The notes beneath the pieces are model-generated. The model ran no database searches. It had not been told where the DNA came from and saw only the letters and a program-made list of their open reading frames with translations. A stretch of DNA of 64,000 nucleotides, from contig NZ_CBVJ010000110.1 in assembly GCF_000513275.1 (NCBI RefSeq), forward strand, positions 1 through 64,000, read 5' to 3'. Position 1 is the first letter of the stretch. The number at the start of each line of letters is the position of its first letter. Positions 7,918-17,800 of the stretch are shown in pieces. A program made the translations under genes and the position numbers. This DNA comes from Paenibacillus gorillae. Its GTDB lineage: Bacteria; Bacillota; Bacilli; Paenibacillales; Paenibacillaceae.

Positions 7918-8799
7918 ATGAGTGATGCTGCAAAAGATCAGTCCAATCATGAGCAGCAAGAAATGCTGCCGCTGTTCTCCGCCACGGACACTGGCGTGAG
8001 AATGACTTCTCTCCAGCCAGGGCATCGCGTCGGACGCGCGAGTCCTCTGCTGCCGTGGCTGCTTGCAGCTGCGCTGCTTTGGGCACTAGCAGGCTCCGTG
8101 CCGTACGGTACCCTGCTCGGCTTGGGGCCGACACCGGAAATCAGCAAGCTCCTCGGCCATCCTGTCACAGTAGGTGCCGCCGTAGTGCTGCTGTTCGTCG
8201 CTATCGGTGTGACCGGCGGATTGTACTCGCGAGCGGATCAGCAGTTCGGACAAATCCGAGTCGCCGGCCTGTATGCGACGCTAGCGGTCGCAGGAGGTTT
8301 GTTCGCAAGTGCGGGAGTCCTTCTGCTATGGACGCTGACAAGCAATCTGTCACGCCCCTTCGACCTCGAGGCCATCGCTACATCACCAACAATTCCGCCA
8401 GAGCTCGGAGCAGTCATCGGAGCTTGCTTCGCCCTCTTAGCCGTCATCGTACTCCTGAGATTGCCCGGCTCAATCGCCCACGCCCGGCGTCGTCAGGCGG
8501 ACATCCAGCGCCTCCGCATGGAAGGCTCGTCATTCATCGGAACGTTGACCGCCGTAAATTTCACTAACAGTTGGCTCTTGAATGACCCCATGTTCAAGGT
8601 CGAAGTAAGCTATACCGCTGGCGATGCTCCTCGAGTCGTCTTAGCACGCATGCGCACCAGCGCCGACCGTGTTCCCGTCATCGGCTCGCGCATACTTGTG
8701 CTGACCGATGATCGCGGAACCACCCAACTGGAGCTGGACCCGTCTAATGGAGCAGCTTTCGAGCCGGACAAGGGAAAGTACGCCGCACCGGAGGGTTAA
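7918..8799 (+). CDS. Uncharacterised membrane protein with soluble C-terminal domain
   Basis: A 293-residue protein. A polar N-terminus of about 40 residues is followed by four hydrophobic segments (LLPWLLAAALLWALAG, VGAAVVLLFVAIGVTGG, ATLAVAGGLFASAGVLLLW, AVIGACFALLAVIVLL). The C-terminal soluble region of ~105 residues (FIGTLTAVNFTNSWLLNDPMFKVEVSY, then VPVIGSRILVLTDDRGTTQLELD) resembles DUF3592-type extracytoplasmic or OB-like modules. No catalytic motif is seen. The ATG at 7918 has GGGAGG 9 bases upstream. It is more GC-rich than its TetR neighbour. Function unknown. Confidence 0.6.
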   Translation: MSDAAKDQSNHEQQEMLPLFSATDTGVRMTSLQPGHRVGRASPLLPWLLAAALLWALAGSVPYGTLLGLGPTPEISKLLGHPVTVGAAVVLLFVAIGVTGGLYSRADQQFGQIRVAGLYATLAVAGGLFASAGVLLLWTLTSNLSRPFDLEAIATSPTIPPELGAVIGACFALLAVIVLLRLPGSIAHARRRQADIQRLRMEGSSFIGTLTAVNFTNSWLLNDPMFKVEVSYTAGDAPRVVLARMRTSADRVPVIGSRILVLTDDRGTTQLELDPSNGAAFEPDKGKYAAPEG

Positions 8800-8837
8800 G
8801 GCTCGGCTGACAAACTCTATTAAACGTGCTAGCATAT

Positions 8838-8856
8838 TATCTATTGATAATAGATA
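8838..8856. promoter_or_regulatory. Perfect AT-rich inverted repeat before the cyclase gene
   Basis: TATCTATT, GAT, AATAGATA: an 8-bp dyad with a 3-base centre, 33 bp upstream of the diguanylate cyclase start. The size suits a regulator operator; the regulator is unknown. Confidence 0.45.
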
Positions 8857-8889
8857 AATTACGATGCATAGCATGGAGGAATTGGGAAG

Positions 8890-9978
8890 ATGCTTGAAAA
8901 CCGTCGCCTAAAAGTCATAATGGAAGTCCAACAGCAGATGCTGTTATCTAACTTTGATTTGAAGTTGTTTATGCAGACGATCTGCGACCGGATGTGCCTA
9001 TTAACCGATGCCGACGGTTCTACCATAGAGATGCTGGCGGGCGACGAAATGGTTTATGCCGCTGTCAGCGGCACCTTACAGCCCCATCTCGGAATTCGAA
9101 TAAAAAAGAACGGCAGCTTGTCGGGTTTGTGCGTGACAGAGAAAGAAATTATGTATTCGCCGGATACGCAGCAGGATGATCGTGTCGACAAGGCAGCGAC
9201 TATGAGAGTCGGTGCACGGAGCATGGTCTGCGTCCCCCTGTTCGACTCTAACACCGCTGTCGGCGTGTTGAAAGTCATCTCCGGCCGTACCGACGCTTTC
9301 TCTAGCCGCGATATTGAAACGTTGCAATTATTATCGCTAGCCCTAGGCTCAGAATTAGGCAAACAAATCAATTACGACGATAAAATTCGTGTTCTTAACG
9401 ATTATGAGCAATTATTGATTCAATTAAGAGCCGAGATCGAAAGACGCAAACAACTGGAGAGCGAGCTTATTCAATTGACAGAGCGCGACATTTTGACAGG
9501 CTTGCTGAATCGCAGAGGATTTAGCGCTCGAATTCAAGACTGGATTAATCGGGCCAGTTGCAAAGAAGGCTTATTCGGGGTATTCTACCTCGATTTGAAT
9601 AAATTCAAGCAGTGCAATGATACTTACGGACATGAAGTCGGTGATCTCGTGCTTGTAGAGTTCGCGAATCGGATCAAGCAAGCCGTTGGCGAGGCCGATC
9701 TGCTCGCACGCGTAGGCGGCGATGAATTTCTCGTGGCAGCATGGCTGCAGAACGGCTGCGACGACTTGGTGCAGGTTGCTAAGCGTTTGATCGGGCAGCT
9801 AGAGTCACCGATGCTGATTAAGGAGCTTCAGCTGCCGATGACCACCAGCGTCGGCTGTTCGCTATGGCTAGAAGGCATGACGGAAGTCGATCTCATTCGC
9901 GTGGCGGACCAATCGATGTATCTCACCAAGAGCAGCGGTACTAATAGAATTGCGATTCAAGGGGAGCTGGTCGTGTGA
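8890..9978 (+). CDS. GAF-GGDEF diguanylate cyclase
   Basis: A 362-residue protein. A GAF sensor domain covers about residues 15-165 (ADGSTIEMLAG, VGARSMVCVPL), a coiled linker about 170-197, and a GGDEF domain about 198-355. The active site is RVGGDEF (GGDEF at 276-280), and the metal-binding DLNKFKQCND is intact, so it should make cyclic di-GMP from GTP. The allosteric inhibition site, normally RxxD five residues before GGDEF, reads GEAD (267-270): the arginine is missing, so product inhibition is probably lost. There are no membrane segments, so it is cytosolic and senses a small ligand or redox state through GAF. GGAGG and GGGAAG precede the ATG. Confidence 0.9.
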   Translation: MLENRRLKVIMEVQQQMLLSNFDLKLFMQTICDRMCLLTDADGSTIEMLAGDEMVYAAVSGTLQPHLGIRIKKNGSLSGLCVTEKEIMYSPDTQQDDRVDKAATMRVGARSMVCVPLFDSNTAVGVLKVISGRTDAFSSRDIETLQLLSLALGSELGKQINYDDKIRVLNDYEQLLIQLRAEIERRKQLESELIQLTERDILTGLLNRRGFSARIQDWINRASCKEGLFGVFYLDLNKFKQCNDTYGHEVGDLVLVEFANRIKQAVGEADLLARVGGDEFLVAAWLQNGCDDLVQVAKRLIGQLESPMLIKELQLPMTTSVGCSLWLEGMTEVDLIRVADQSMYLTKSSGTNRIAIQGELVV

Positions 9979-10040
9979 TATCTCTATACAGCTGTCCTGT
10001 TAAGATGAACACAAGGCCAGTCCATCCAATTAAAACATGA

Positions 10041-10065
10041 AAGGCCATCCGTAACGGATGGCCTT
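10041..10065. terminator. Bidirectional terminator after the cyclase gene
   Basis: AAGGCCATCCG, TAA, CGGATGGCCTT, with T-rich tails on both strands. It serves the cyclase and the convergent secreted-protein gene. Confidence 0.8.
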
Positions 10066-10076
10066 TACCTTATTAC

Positions 10077-11258
10077 CTATCGAACGACTTTCCAGTCAAT
10101 GCCGTTGCTCGATAGCAAAACACGCGTGTCGGCAATGCCCAGCAGCATATTTCCCGCTTGTGAGACGAACATATTATCAGTATTTCGGCTCAGCTTCGTT
10201 GTTTTCCAATTTACCTTGTCCGTGGATGTCAGCACGTTTAAGCGCATAACACCGGAGGCATACCAATACTGAGTGAAAATCATATACTGCTTGCCAACCT
10301 TATACATCGGTGAGCGGTAATCGTTCGTGGGGAATAGATCAGGACGGCTCGACATCGTGAACGTAATGCCGTTGGTTGATTTCAACGTATTCCCGTATGA
10401 ATCGAATAAGATGATCGTTCCATTCGCAACCGGCTGTTCTTCCTCATAGTAGTAAATAGGAATCGGTTTGTTATTGACATACATCGAATCATAGAAAAAG
10501 CCTTTTTTAACTGCACCGGATTGCATGGTCCATTCACGCAGATCGTTAGAAGTAAATACAATCAGCTCGGCCCAATTTCCATTCTTTAATTTGAACTGGT
10601 TGCGGGCCAGCTTCTGACCTTTGTCCTGCGGGGACAATTGATACCCTGCACCATAGGCCGTGTAACGAATCCCATTCCAGGTCAGAAATTCAATGCCGAA
10701 CGGAATGGAGCCGGCCTGCGTCCAGGTTATACCGTCCGTAGACGTAAACACAGGTGTACGTTCATTAAGCATCTGCTTGCCTAGCAGAATATAGCTGCCC
10801 TTCAAATATTGCAGATTGCCAATCGTGATCGGTCCACCGCTCTTGGCTTCAAGATTCATCTTCGTCCACTCGTCACCGCCATTGCTTGATACATAAATCC
10901 GAATCACCGAGTACTGCTGATCGACATGCATCGTAGACAGATAGAACTTCCCTTTTAAATAGCGCACCGCATACATGCCGGACGACGGGAGGGAGCGGGA
11001 CACCCAAGTCTTCCCATAGTCATGCGTAATATTGAGAAATTTGTTTGTCACAATAAGAATGGTGCCCTTCTCATCCGCTGCCGTAGATATAATACTGTCG
11101 CCCGTGGCACGCTTGAAAGCGATGGGGAATACCACCTTCGAGGACGAATTGTCCGTGGAGGATGCCATAGCTGTATGACCGTATTCTGCTAATCCTGAAT
11201 AGGGTAATAATAGCAACAAACATACAATAAGAATGGTTTTTTGCAATGACTTTATCAT
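10077..11258 (-). CDS. Secreted protein with Asp-box-like repeats, propeller-like
   Basis: A 393-residue protein with a signal peptide (MIKSLQKTILIVCLLLLLPYSGLA). The mature part contains repeated segments of the S.DG..W type: SSNGGDEWTK, TSTDGITWTQ, TSNDLREWTM, TSTDKVNWKT and SSNGIDWKVV. These are the Asp-box repeats of sialidase/BNR-type beta propellers, so a 5- to 7-bladed propeller is expected. The catalytic residues of sialidases could not be recognised, so enzymatic activity is doubtful and ligand binding is as likely. The ATG at 11258 is used; the upstream TTG at 11273 has no better support, and neither shows a clear ribosome binding site. A Paenibacillus extracellular protein of unknown role. 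Confidence 0.65.
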   Translation of the reverse strand: MIKSLQKTILIVCLLLLLPYSGLAEYGHTAMASSTDNSSSKVVFPIAFKRATGDSIISTAADEKGTILIVTNKFLNITHDYGKTWVSRSLPSSGMYAVRYLKGKFYLSTMHVDQQYSVIRIYVSSNGGDEWTKMNLEAKSGGPITIGNLQYLKGSYILLGKQMLNERTPVFTSTDGITWTQAGSIPFGIEFLTWNGIRYTAYGAGYQLSPQDKGQKLARNQFKLKNGNWAELIVFTSNDLREWTMQSGAVKKGFFYDSMYVNNKPIPIYYYEEEQPVANGTIILFDSYGNTLKSTNGITFTMSSRPDLFPTNDYRSPMYKVGKQYMIFTQYWYASGVMRLNVLTSTDKVNWKTTKLSRNTDNMFVSQAGNMLLGIADTRVLLSSNGIDWKVVR

Positions 11259-11433
11259 AGTTTGACCAGTCAACTACTGTATTCTATTTTACCAATTGAT
11301 TTATAGTAACATAATTTCTAAAAAAATAATCTAAAAAAAATCCCACAATCTTGAAATGCTGTGTGTCATCTAGCGACCTTTTTCATGCCTATTTCAAACA
11401 TTAGACTGATGTATTGCTTCCTAAGAAAACAGA

Positions 11434-11465
11434 AAAAGGGACTGGAATTATTACCAGACCCTTTT
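11434..11465 (-). terminator. Terminator of thrS
   Basis: AAAAGGG, CTGG, loop, CCAG, CCCTTTT, followed by more T on the minus strand. It lies 48 bp beyond the thrS stop. Confidence 0.7.
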
Positions 11466-11512
11466 CAAATACCCGTTAAATTGCAATACGTAACCTGAAA
11501 CCTATTTCTCCA

Positions 11513-13426
11513 TCACAGCTTCGCCGCAATCTCCTCCAGAACCCGCTTCACGAACTCCCCGGCCGGCTGCTGTCCCAGATCGCCTTCCTCCCGCTTCCTG
11601 ACCGATACCATTCCTGAGCTCTGCTCCGCTTCGCCAAGCACAAGCATATACGGCACCTTCTCCAGCTGAGCTTCGCGGATTTTGTAGCCCAGCTTCTCCG
11701 TCCGCATATCGATCTCGACGCGTATGCCTGCCTCAAGCAGCTCCTGCTTCACCTTGAGAGTATAATCATTATAACGGTCGGAGACCGGCAGCAGCTTCAC
11801 ATGAACAGGCGCCAGCCAGAGCGGAAATGCCCCGCTGTAATGCTCCGTCAATATGCCCATGAACCGGTCGATCGAGCCGAAAATAGCGCGGTGGATAACG
11901 ACCGGCCGGTGCTTCTGGCTATCCTCCCCAATATAGGAGAGATCGAATTTCTCCGGCATCTGAAAATCAAGCTGAATCGTGCCGCACTGCCAGCTCCGCT
12001 TTAGTGCATCCAAGATGTGAAAATCGATTTTGGGGCCATAGAATGCGCCATCCCCTTCATTTAACACATAGTCGATCCCACGCTTATCAAGCACATTTTG
12101 CAGGGAGACTTCCGCTTGATCCCATAATTCCGGAGAGCCCATGAAGTCAGCAGGCCGTGTCGACAGCTCCAGTCTGTAGGCGAAGCCAAACACCTCATAC
12201 ATCTCTTCGATTAGAGCGATAACTCCGTTAATTTCCGCTTCAATCTGATCGGGGCGGAAGAATAAATGAGCATCATCCTGGCAGAATGTCCGCACCCGCA
12301 TCATCCCGTTCAGAGCACCGGAATATTCATGGCGGTGCACTTGACCGAACTCCGATACACGAATCGGCAGCTCGCGGTACGAATGCAGGCTGTTTTTATA
12401 AATAAGCATATGTCCCGGACAGTTCATCGGCTTGAGCGCAAACGTCGTCTCATCGACCTTCGTAAAATACATATTGTCCTTGTAGTGATCCCAATGTCCT
12501 GACTGCTCCCACATCCGATTGTTCATCATCAGCGGCGAGCGCACCTCAACATAGCCCCGTTTATTTTGCAGCCGGCGGGAGAAGTCCTCCAGCTCCGTCC
12601 GGATCGTCATCCCTTTCGGCAAGTAGAACGGCATGCCCGGCGCCTCTTCGGAAAACATAAACAGCGCAAGCTCCGCTCCGAGCTTCCGGTGATCCCGCTT
12701 CTTCGCTTCCTCCAGCGCATGGAGATGTTCTTCCAGCTGCGCCTCCTTCGGAAATGCCGTGCCGTAGATCCGCTGCAGCATTTTGTTATTGGAATCGCCC
12801 CGCCAGTATGCCCCTGCTACACTAAGCAGCTTGAAAGCCCGGATTCTCCCAGTGGACGGAAGATGCGGTCCCCGGCACAAATCGCTAAACTCCCCTTGCT
12901 CGTATATCGTGAGCACGGCGTCAGCCGGCAAATCGCGGATCAACTCCAGCTTGAGCGGGTCCTCTAACTCTCCGAAAAAGGCCAGCGCCTCCTCCCGGCT
13001 CACTACCCGGCACCGGATCGGCAAATCCTCCTTCGCCATGACCCGCATTTCCGCCTCAATAGCGGCTAGATCCTCTACAGATAACGGTCTTTCCATGTCG
13101 ATGTCATAATAGAAACCGTCTTCGATGACCGGGCCTATTCCCAGCTTTACCGCCTTTTGCCCATAGATCCGCTTAATCGCTTGCGCCATCAAATGAGCTG
13201 TGCTGTGGCGATAAATATCTAGACCTTCCTTACTGTCCAGCGTAATAATCTCGATGCTGCTGTCCGCTTCAATCCGCCTGTCGAGGTCAACCGGAACACC
13301 GTTTATTTTGCCAGCTACGGCCCTCTTCCCTAATCCCGGGCTTATCGACTCCGCCACTTTGGCGATGGTCGTCCCAAGGACATACTCCTTTATTTTACCG
13401 TCCGCTAACGTAATCTGGATTCCCAC
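11513..13426 (-). CDS. thrS: Threonine-tRNA ligase
   Basis: A 637-residue class II aminoacyl-tRNA synthetase of normal length that charges tRNA-Thr with threonine. Domains in order: N-terminal TGS (about 1-62), the editing domain with HSTAHLMAQA (HxxxH), the catalytic core, and the C-terminal anticodon-binding domain. The catalytic core shows the zinc-binding cysteine in MNCPGHM, motif 2 region VRTFCQDDAHLF, and motif 3 region VIHRAIFGSIDRF. The ATG is preceded by GGGAGG. A T-box leader at 13440-13761 controls it, so expression should rise when uncharged tRNA-Thr accumulates. Confidence 0.97.
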   Translation of the reverse strand: MGIQITLADGKIKEYVLGTTIAKVAESISPGLGKRAVAGKINGVPVDLDRRIEADSSIEIITLDSKEGLDIYRHSTAHLMAQAIKRIYGQKAVKLGIGPVIEDGFYYDIDMERPLSVEDLAAIEAEMRVMAKEDLPIRCRVVSREEALAFFGELEDPLKLELIRDLPADAVLTIYEQGEFSDLCRGPHLPSTGRIRAFKLLSVAGAYWRGDSNNKMLQRIYGTAFPKEAQLEEHLHALEEAKKRDHRKLGAELALFMFSEEAPGMPFYLPKGMTIRTELEDFSRRLQNKRGYVEVRSPLMMNNRMWEQSGHWDHYKDNMYFTKVDETTFALKPMNCPGHMLIYKNSLHSYRELPIRVSEFGQVHRHEYSGALNGMMRVRTFCQDDAHLFFRPDQIEAEINGVIALIEEMYEVFGFAYRLELSTRPADFMGSPELWDQAEVSLQNVLDKRGIDYVLNEGDGAFYGPKIDFHILDALKRSWQCGTIQLDFQMPEKFDLSYIGEDSQKHRPVVIHRAIFGSIDRFMGILTEHYSGAFPLWLAPVHVKLLPVSDRYNDYTLKVKQELLEAGIRVEIDMRTEKLGYKIREAQLEKVPYMLVLGEAEQSSGMVSVRKREEGDLGQQPAGEFVKRVLEEIAAKL

Positions 13427-13439
13427 GATAAAAAACCTC

Positions 13440-13761
13440 CCTGGATTTTTTGTGAACGCAAAAAAAACGCCTCTCTTCCCACAAAGGGACGAGTGCGTTC
13501 AGCTCGTGGTTCCACCCTCATTCGATTTGCCCGGGCCATCTGAACATACAGTCAGCTTGACGCGCAGCAAATCCTTCGGTATCCGGTAACGGGGATAAAG
13601 CGGTGACGATTACTGCCGGGCGTACGAATCCGCAGGTTCACCATCACGGCTGCAAAGGGGTAATGACCATCCGGTCGCAGTAGAGGCTCTCAGCTTTCAC
13701 CCCTCTCTCTGTACAGCCCTTGACGGAAATCATGTCTTTGGTCTTCGCCTGATCTATAATG
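13440..13761 (-). promoter_or_regulatory. T-box riboswitch leader of thrS
   Basis: On the minus strand the leader contains the T-box core TGGAACCACGAGC (plus 13502-13514), the Stem I distal segment GGTGAAAGCTGAGAG, and a terminator immediately before thrS. ACC at 13675-13673, on the 3' side of Stem I, is a candidate threonine specifier codon. Uncharged tRNA-Thr would bind the specifier and the T-box bulge and favour the antiterminator. Confidence 0.92.
13460..13498 (-). terminator. Regulated terminator of the thrS T-box
   Basis: ACGC, CTC, TCCC pair with GGGA, GAG, GCGT, and are followed by TTTTTTTT on the minus strand. It competes with the antiterminator formed by the T-box core. Confidence 0.85.
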
Positions 13762-13767
13762 TCACCC

Positions 13768-13797
13768 ATTATAGCCGCGCTCTCCCGCTCAAGTCAA
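13768..13797 (-). promoter_or_regulatory. Sigma-A promoter of the thrS leader
   Basis: -35 TTGACT and -10 TATAAT are 18 bp apart, a few bases upstream of the T-box leader. Confidence 0.8.
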
Positions 13798-13834
13798 TTG
13801 CCATTTATATCGGGTTAAAATCAACCAACCAGCG

Positions 13835-14716
13835 CTAGTCTCTGGAAGCTTCGTACAGCCTTTGTGCCAGCAGCGCCGGCTGAGTACGGAAGAAGGTCAT
13901 ATGATCACCGTGTGATTTAATTAAGCGGAACATCCCGAGGCGGCTCGACATATGGGGGTGCCAGCCATAGCCTTCTCCCTGCGGCAGCACATTGTCCTCC
14001 GTCAAATACAGGTAGCTTCGCGGGATTTGCAGACGGTAAAACTCCTTTAGATCCAGCCTTTCAAACGCAGGCTTAGCAGGCTCAGGCCGAATTTCACTAT
14101 ATAGCTGCCGGGCAAGGGCGAGATCGGCCAAATTAACAAAGTTGTCCCGGAACAACGGAAAAGGCAGCATAATCGTATCGTCCTCCGACATCTCCCTCAA
14201 CTGCGTGAATCCTTCTTGGGCCGGCATAGGGAACTGGTCCACAACCGACTCTCCATCCGCCAGAACAAACCCATTCATAAATACAAGCCGTTTGATACGA
14301 TCCGGCACCAGTTCAGCTACCTTCTGAATAACCGATCCGCCAAAGCTATGGCTTACGAGAATAATATCGCGTAAACTGTGGCCAATAATAAAATCTGCTA
14401 CCGCACTCGAAATCATCGCATGCGTCACATTGGTATTCGGATCACTTCCATGTCCCGGGTATTCCGGCGCATAGACAGTATGCCCTTGTCTGCGAAGCTC
14501 GGCGGCTACGCCATTCCAAAAACTGGCGTCTGCCCATGATCCATGTACAAGAACAAACGTCAGCGGCTGCACAGCTTCACGCGGCATCATCGGATAATAG
14601 CCGTGAACGCCGGGCTGCACATGCCCAAATGGCCGGGACCCTGACTGGCCGTTCATATATCCCTCTCCTCTGCCAGCAACAGTTCCATAAGGCTGATTCA
14701 TTACGTATCCATCCAT
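13835..14716 (-). CDS. Alpha/beta hydrolase
   Basis: A 293-residue protein. A Gly-, Pro- and Tyr-rich leader of about 48 residues with no signal peptide precedes an alpha/beta hydrolase domain starting at LTFVLVHGSWADASFW. The nucleophile elbow is VSHSFGGSV and the late HGDHM probably contains the catalytic histidine. It resembles the pyrethroid-esterase/salicylate-esterase-like group with HGSWADASFW, so it probably hydrolyses a small ester; the substrate is unknown. GGAGAG precedes the ATG. The polar glycine-rich N-terminal extension is unusual for the family and might serve in surface or spore-coat localisation (inference). Monocistronic, followed by thrS on the same strand, which has its own promoter. 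Confidence 0.75.
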   Translation of the reverse strand: MDGYVMNQPYGTVAGRGEGYMNGQSGSRPFGHVQPGVHGYYPMMPREAVQPLTFVLVHGSWADASFWNGVAAELRRQGHTVYAPEYPGHGSDPNTNVTHAMISSAVADFIIGHSLRDIILVSHSFGGSVIQKVAELVPDRIKRLVFMNGFVLADGESVVDQFPMPAQEGFTQLREMSEDDTIMLPFPLFRDNFVNLADLALARQLYSEIRPEPAKPAFERLDLKEFYRLQIPRSYLYLTEDNVLPQGEGYGWHPHMSSRLGMFRLIKSHGDHMTFFRTQPALLAQRLYEASRD

Positions 14717-14815
14717 GTGGATTTTCCTCTCTCCTATTTATTAGCCTATTTTATGATTCGGATCGGCAATCGGTTCACACCCATACCCCTTCACACATTT
14801 GTGTGATTATATGCA

Positions 14816-14857
14816 AAAAAACAGAGCATCGGAAGAAGAATTAATCCGATGCTCTGT
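14816..14857 (-). terminator. Terminator of the GH95-like gene
   Basis: A 12-bp stem ACAGAGCATCGG/CCGATGCTCTGT, with a T run on the minus strand. Confidence 0.85.
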
Positions 14858-14869
14858 TGGAGGTGAAGC

Positions 14870-17800
14870 TTATGCCTGGACGATAAAATAGTCCAGATTC
14901 GCGCCGGAATCGCCGCTATTCAGCTGCAGCTTGACGATAGCATTCGCGGGAATGGTAACAGCCGTCTGGACGGTAGCGTACGTACCGCTCCAAACTCCGG
15001 TAGAGGGAAAACTTACACTTTTGATAAACGTATTATTTACGTAAAGACTAAGCTTGCTGTTCGTATTCGCTGTCGTGTAGCCAATCGTGAGCTGACTGCC
15101 TGCACTCGGACTGGTGAACGCGACCGAAGAGCTGCCCGGCGTGGACAGGCCGGTCACTTCATAGCCTCCAGAAGCTGCTGCATCCGCCGTAACATTGACG
15201 CTGGTCAGCGTACCGCTCTCCGCCTCGATCTTCTGGCTTTGCGACTCCACCGTAATATAATCGATATTCGCTCCCGAATCACCGCTGTCGAGCTGCAATT
15301 TAATTGTGGCTCCAGCCGGTATCGCTACTGTCGCCGTCGCAGTGGAATACGTTGTATTCCATGTCGATGTGGACGGGAACGTAATATTGCCGCTGTCTAC
15401 TCCATTGATATAGAGACTAAGCCTTCCCGGATTATTCGCCGTGCAATACCCGATCACAAGCTTCGAACCGGCCTGTACATTGGCAATGGACACGGAGTCG
15501 CCAACATTGGAGAAGTGATCCGTCGCCTTGCCGTTAGAGGCCGCTGCATCATCATAGATACCTACAGTTCCAGTTCTTGTTCCATTCTCCGCTTCATATT
15601 TCACGCCGGTATTTCCGCCGCCTCCACCCCCGCCGTTACCGGAGCTGATGACCACCGATGACATTTTGTCATTCGCATTAGGATTGGTGCTGCTCGGAAA
15701 ATCAGTATCCGCAGTAAATATCCATTGTGTACCTGTAAAATTATCATTATCATAGATCGTTACCGTGTAGCCAAGCGGCACTCGGATTGAAGATACCCAG
15801 TTGTCCGGAATGCCTGCCGCAGCAAGCTGTGCTGTCGTATAGCTGCCCGGAGCCAGCGTCTTCGCCGTTCCCGAATAATTAGAATCCTCATAGAAGGTCG
15901 TTATGGTGACACGGCCTCCAGCCGCATCCAACCCCAGCTTGGAATTTGTGCCGCTTAATGACTTCACGCCTTGATTGGCCGTTCCGGTAAGCTGTGTATG
16001 CTCGAAGCTTGAGAAAGGCTTCGCCGTCCGCTCTACGACATAGACCGCCCCTGCCGTCGTGTTGAACGTAATTTCGGCACTAGAGGACGTGGAAACTACC
16101 GTGTTGTCCGAAGTTCTCCGGACTTGAACCGCCTGTGTTCCCCAAGGATTGATGACAGTAGCCGGCTTGCCGTACAAGCTTTTGATCCCGACATATTTGA
16201 TCTCATTGGCCGCTTTCTCCGAGCTGACCATGAAACCGCCGCTGGCGAGCAGCGTAAACTTGCTGACAAAATTGGTTTCGGTCGGCAGCGCCGGGAACAC
16301 CCGGATTTTGTCGTTATAGCTTTGAAGCAGTGATTCATTCATCGCTGACAGATGAACGCCCATATACTCAAACTCACCATTCGAATTGGTCGTTCTGCCG
16401 TTCGGGTAATGCTGATAGCGCTGCAGCATCATCTTCATGCCGAGATACGCTTCATTGCCAAGACCGAGACGGGCGGCTTGTATCGGAGCCGGGTCCCACA
16501 CATTGTTGGACGTATACGGATAAGGCCGGCTGTTATAGTTGTTCACGAGCATCTGATAATCCGCTGATCCGATGCCGCTCACGCTGTAAGGCCAAGCCAG
16601 CTCCAGCACGACATTCTCGTTGTTCCGGTTTTGTGAGATTGGCGGCGTGTGCGGCGCATACTTGTTCGGATCGCTTGGATCAACCGGGTATGCAACCAAA
16701 TTGTTCAGTACATTTTGCCATTCTGCGCGCAGCGTGGCATCTAAACCCAGACTCGCGCTCGTCTGTATCGTGACTGGGAACAGAGCGCGGATCGCCGCCA
16801 AATCGCTAATCGCATTTTTCACATTCCAGTGCTGTTCGTGAGCGTTGGAGGAGGCCATATAATATTTTCCAGTGGCGGTATCGAAGGAAAGCTTCTTCGC
16901 ATAGAACTTCACGGCCTCCTTCATAAATGGATAAGCAGTATTGCTTAAATAATTGGCGTCGTTCGTGTACTTATATTGTGCGTACATGTTCAATGCCGCT
17001 TCTGAAGCGGTTGACAGCGTATTTTTCGTGTAATCGCTGTAAATTGTGCCCTCCGGACTGCCGTTCCAGCCCATCGTTTCCGGAACCCATATGCCGTCGA
17101 TGCCATACCGGGTCATCGTATACGATTTCAGCGTGTTGAAGTTGCGGCTGTACAAATTATTGAACACGTTAACCATATCAGCATGGTTGGAAGCGAGGAA
17201 GGAATGGTAAATATCCCGCTGATTCCAGTACCAATATGCGTTGCTCCATTTGCCGCTGTCATTGTCGTTAACGGCGCTAAATACGCCATTAATGAAATGA
17301 AACGGATAGTTGCCGTAGCCCCCTGCGGCGATCATGTAGGTGCTCAAATAATAGAAGCTCTCCATATAATCGGCATCACCTGAAGGGTTGGAATACTGCA
17401 CGAAGGACTTGGCCCAGAAATCATGCCACCAGTTTTTATAACTTGTTAAAGTGGCTGCGTAGCCTGTGTTTTTCACACTGGACAATTGGCTTTTGGCAGC
17501 TGCTACCGAATCATGCCCTGGCGCATTAAGCCGGCTGGCGCTGGAGATCCAGATCGTATAGCTGGAGGAGGGCGTAATGTTCAATCTCACTTTGCTGCCG
17601 CCAACCGCTTGGGTCGTAAAGCTCGCCCCCTCAACGGTAGCTGCCAGCGTGTAGCCGAAGTTATTCGCATCCGTCTGCCCTCTGCTCAGTCCAACGACCG
17701 TCGGATCGACAAACGTAGAGACGGTTCTCCATGTGTTAATATCCGGTACATCGCCGCCGCTGAAATTGCTCACATCCCATAGGCTTAAATCCAGAGATAC

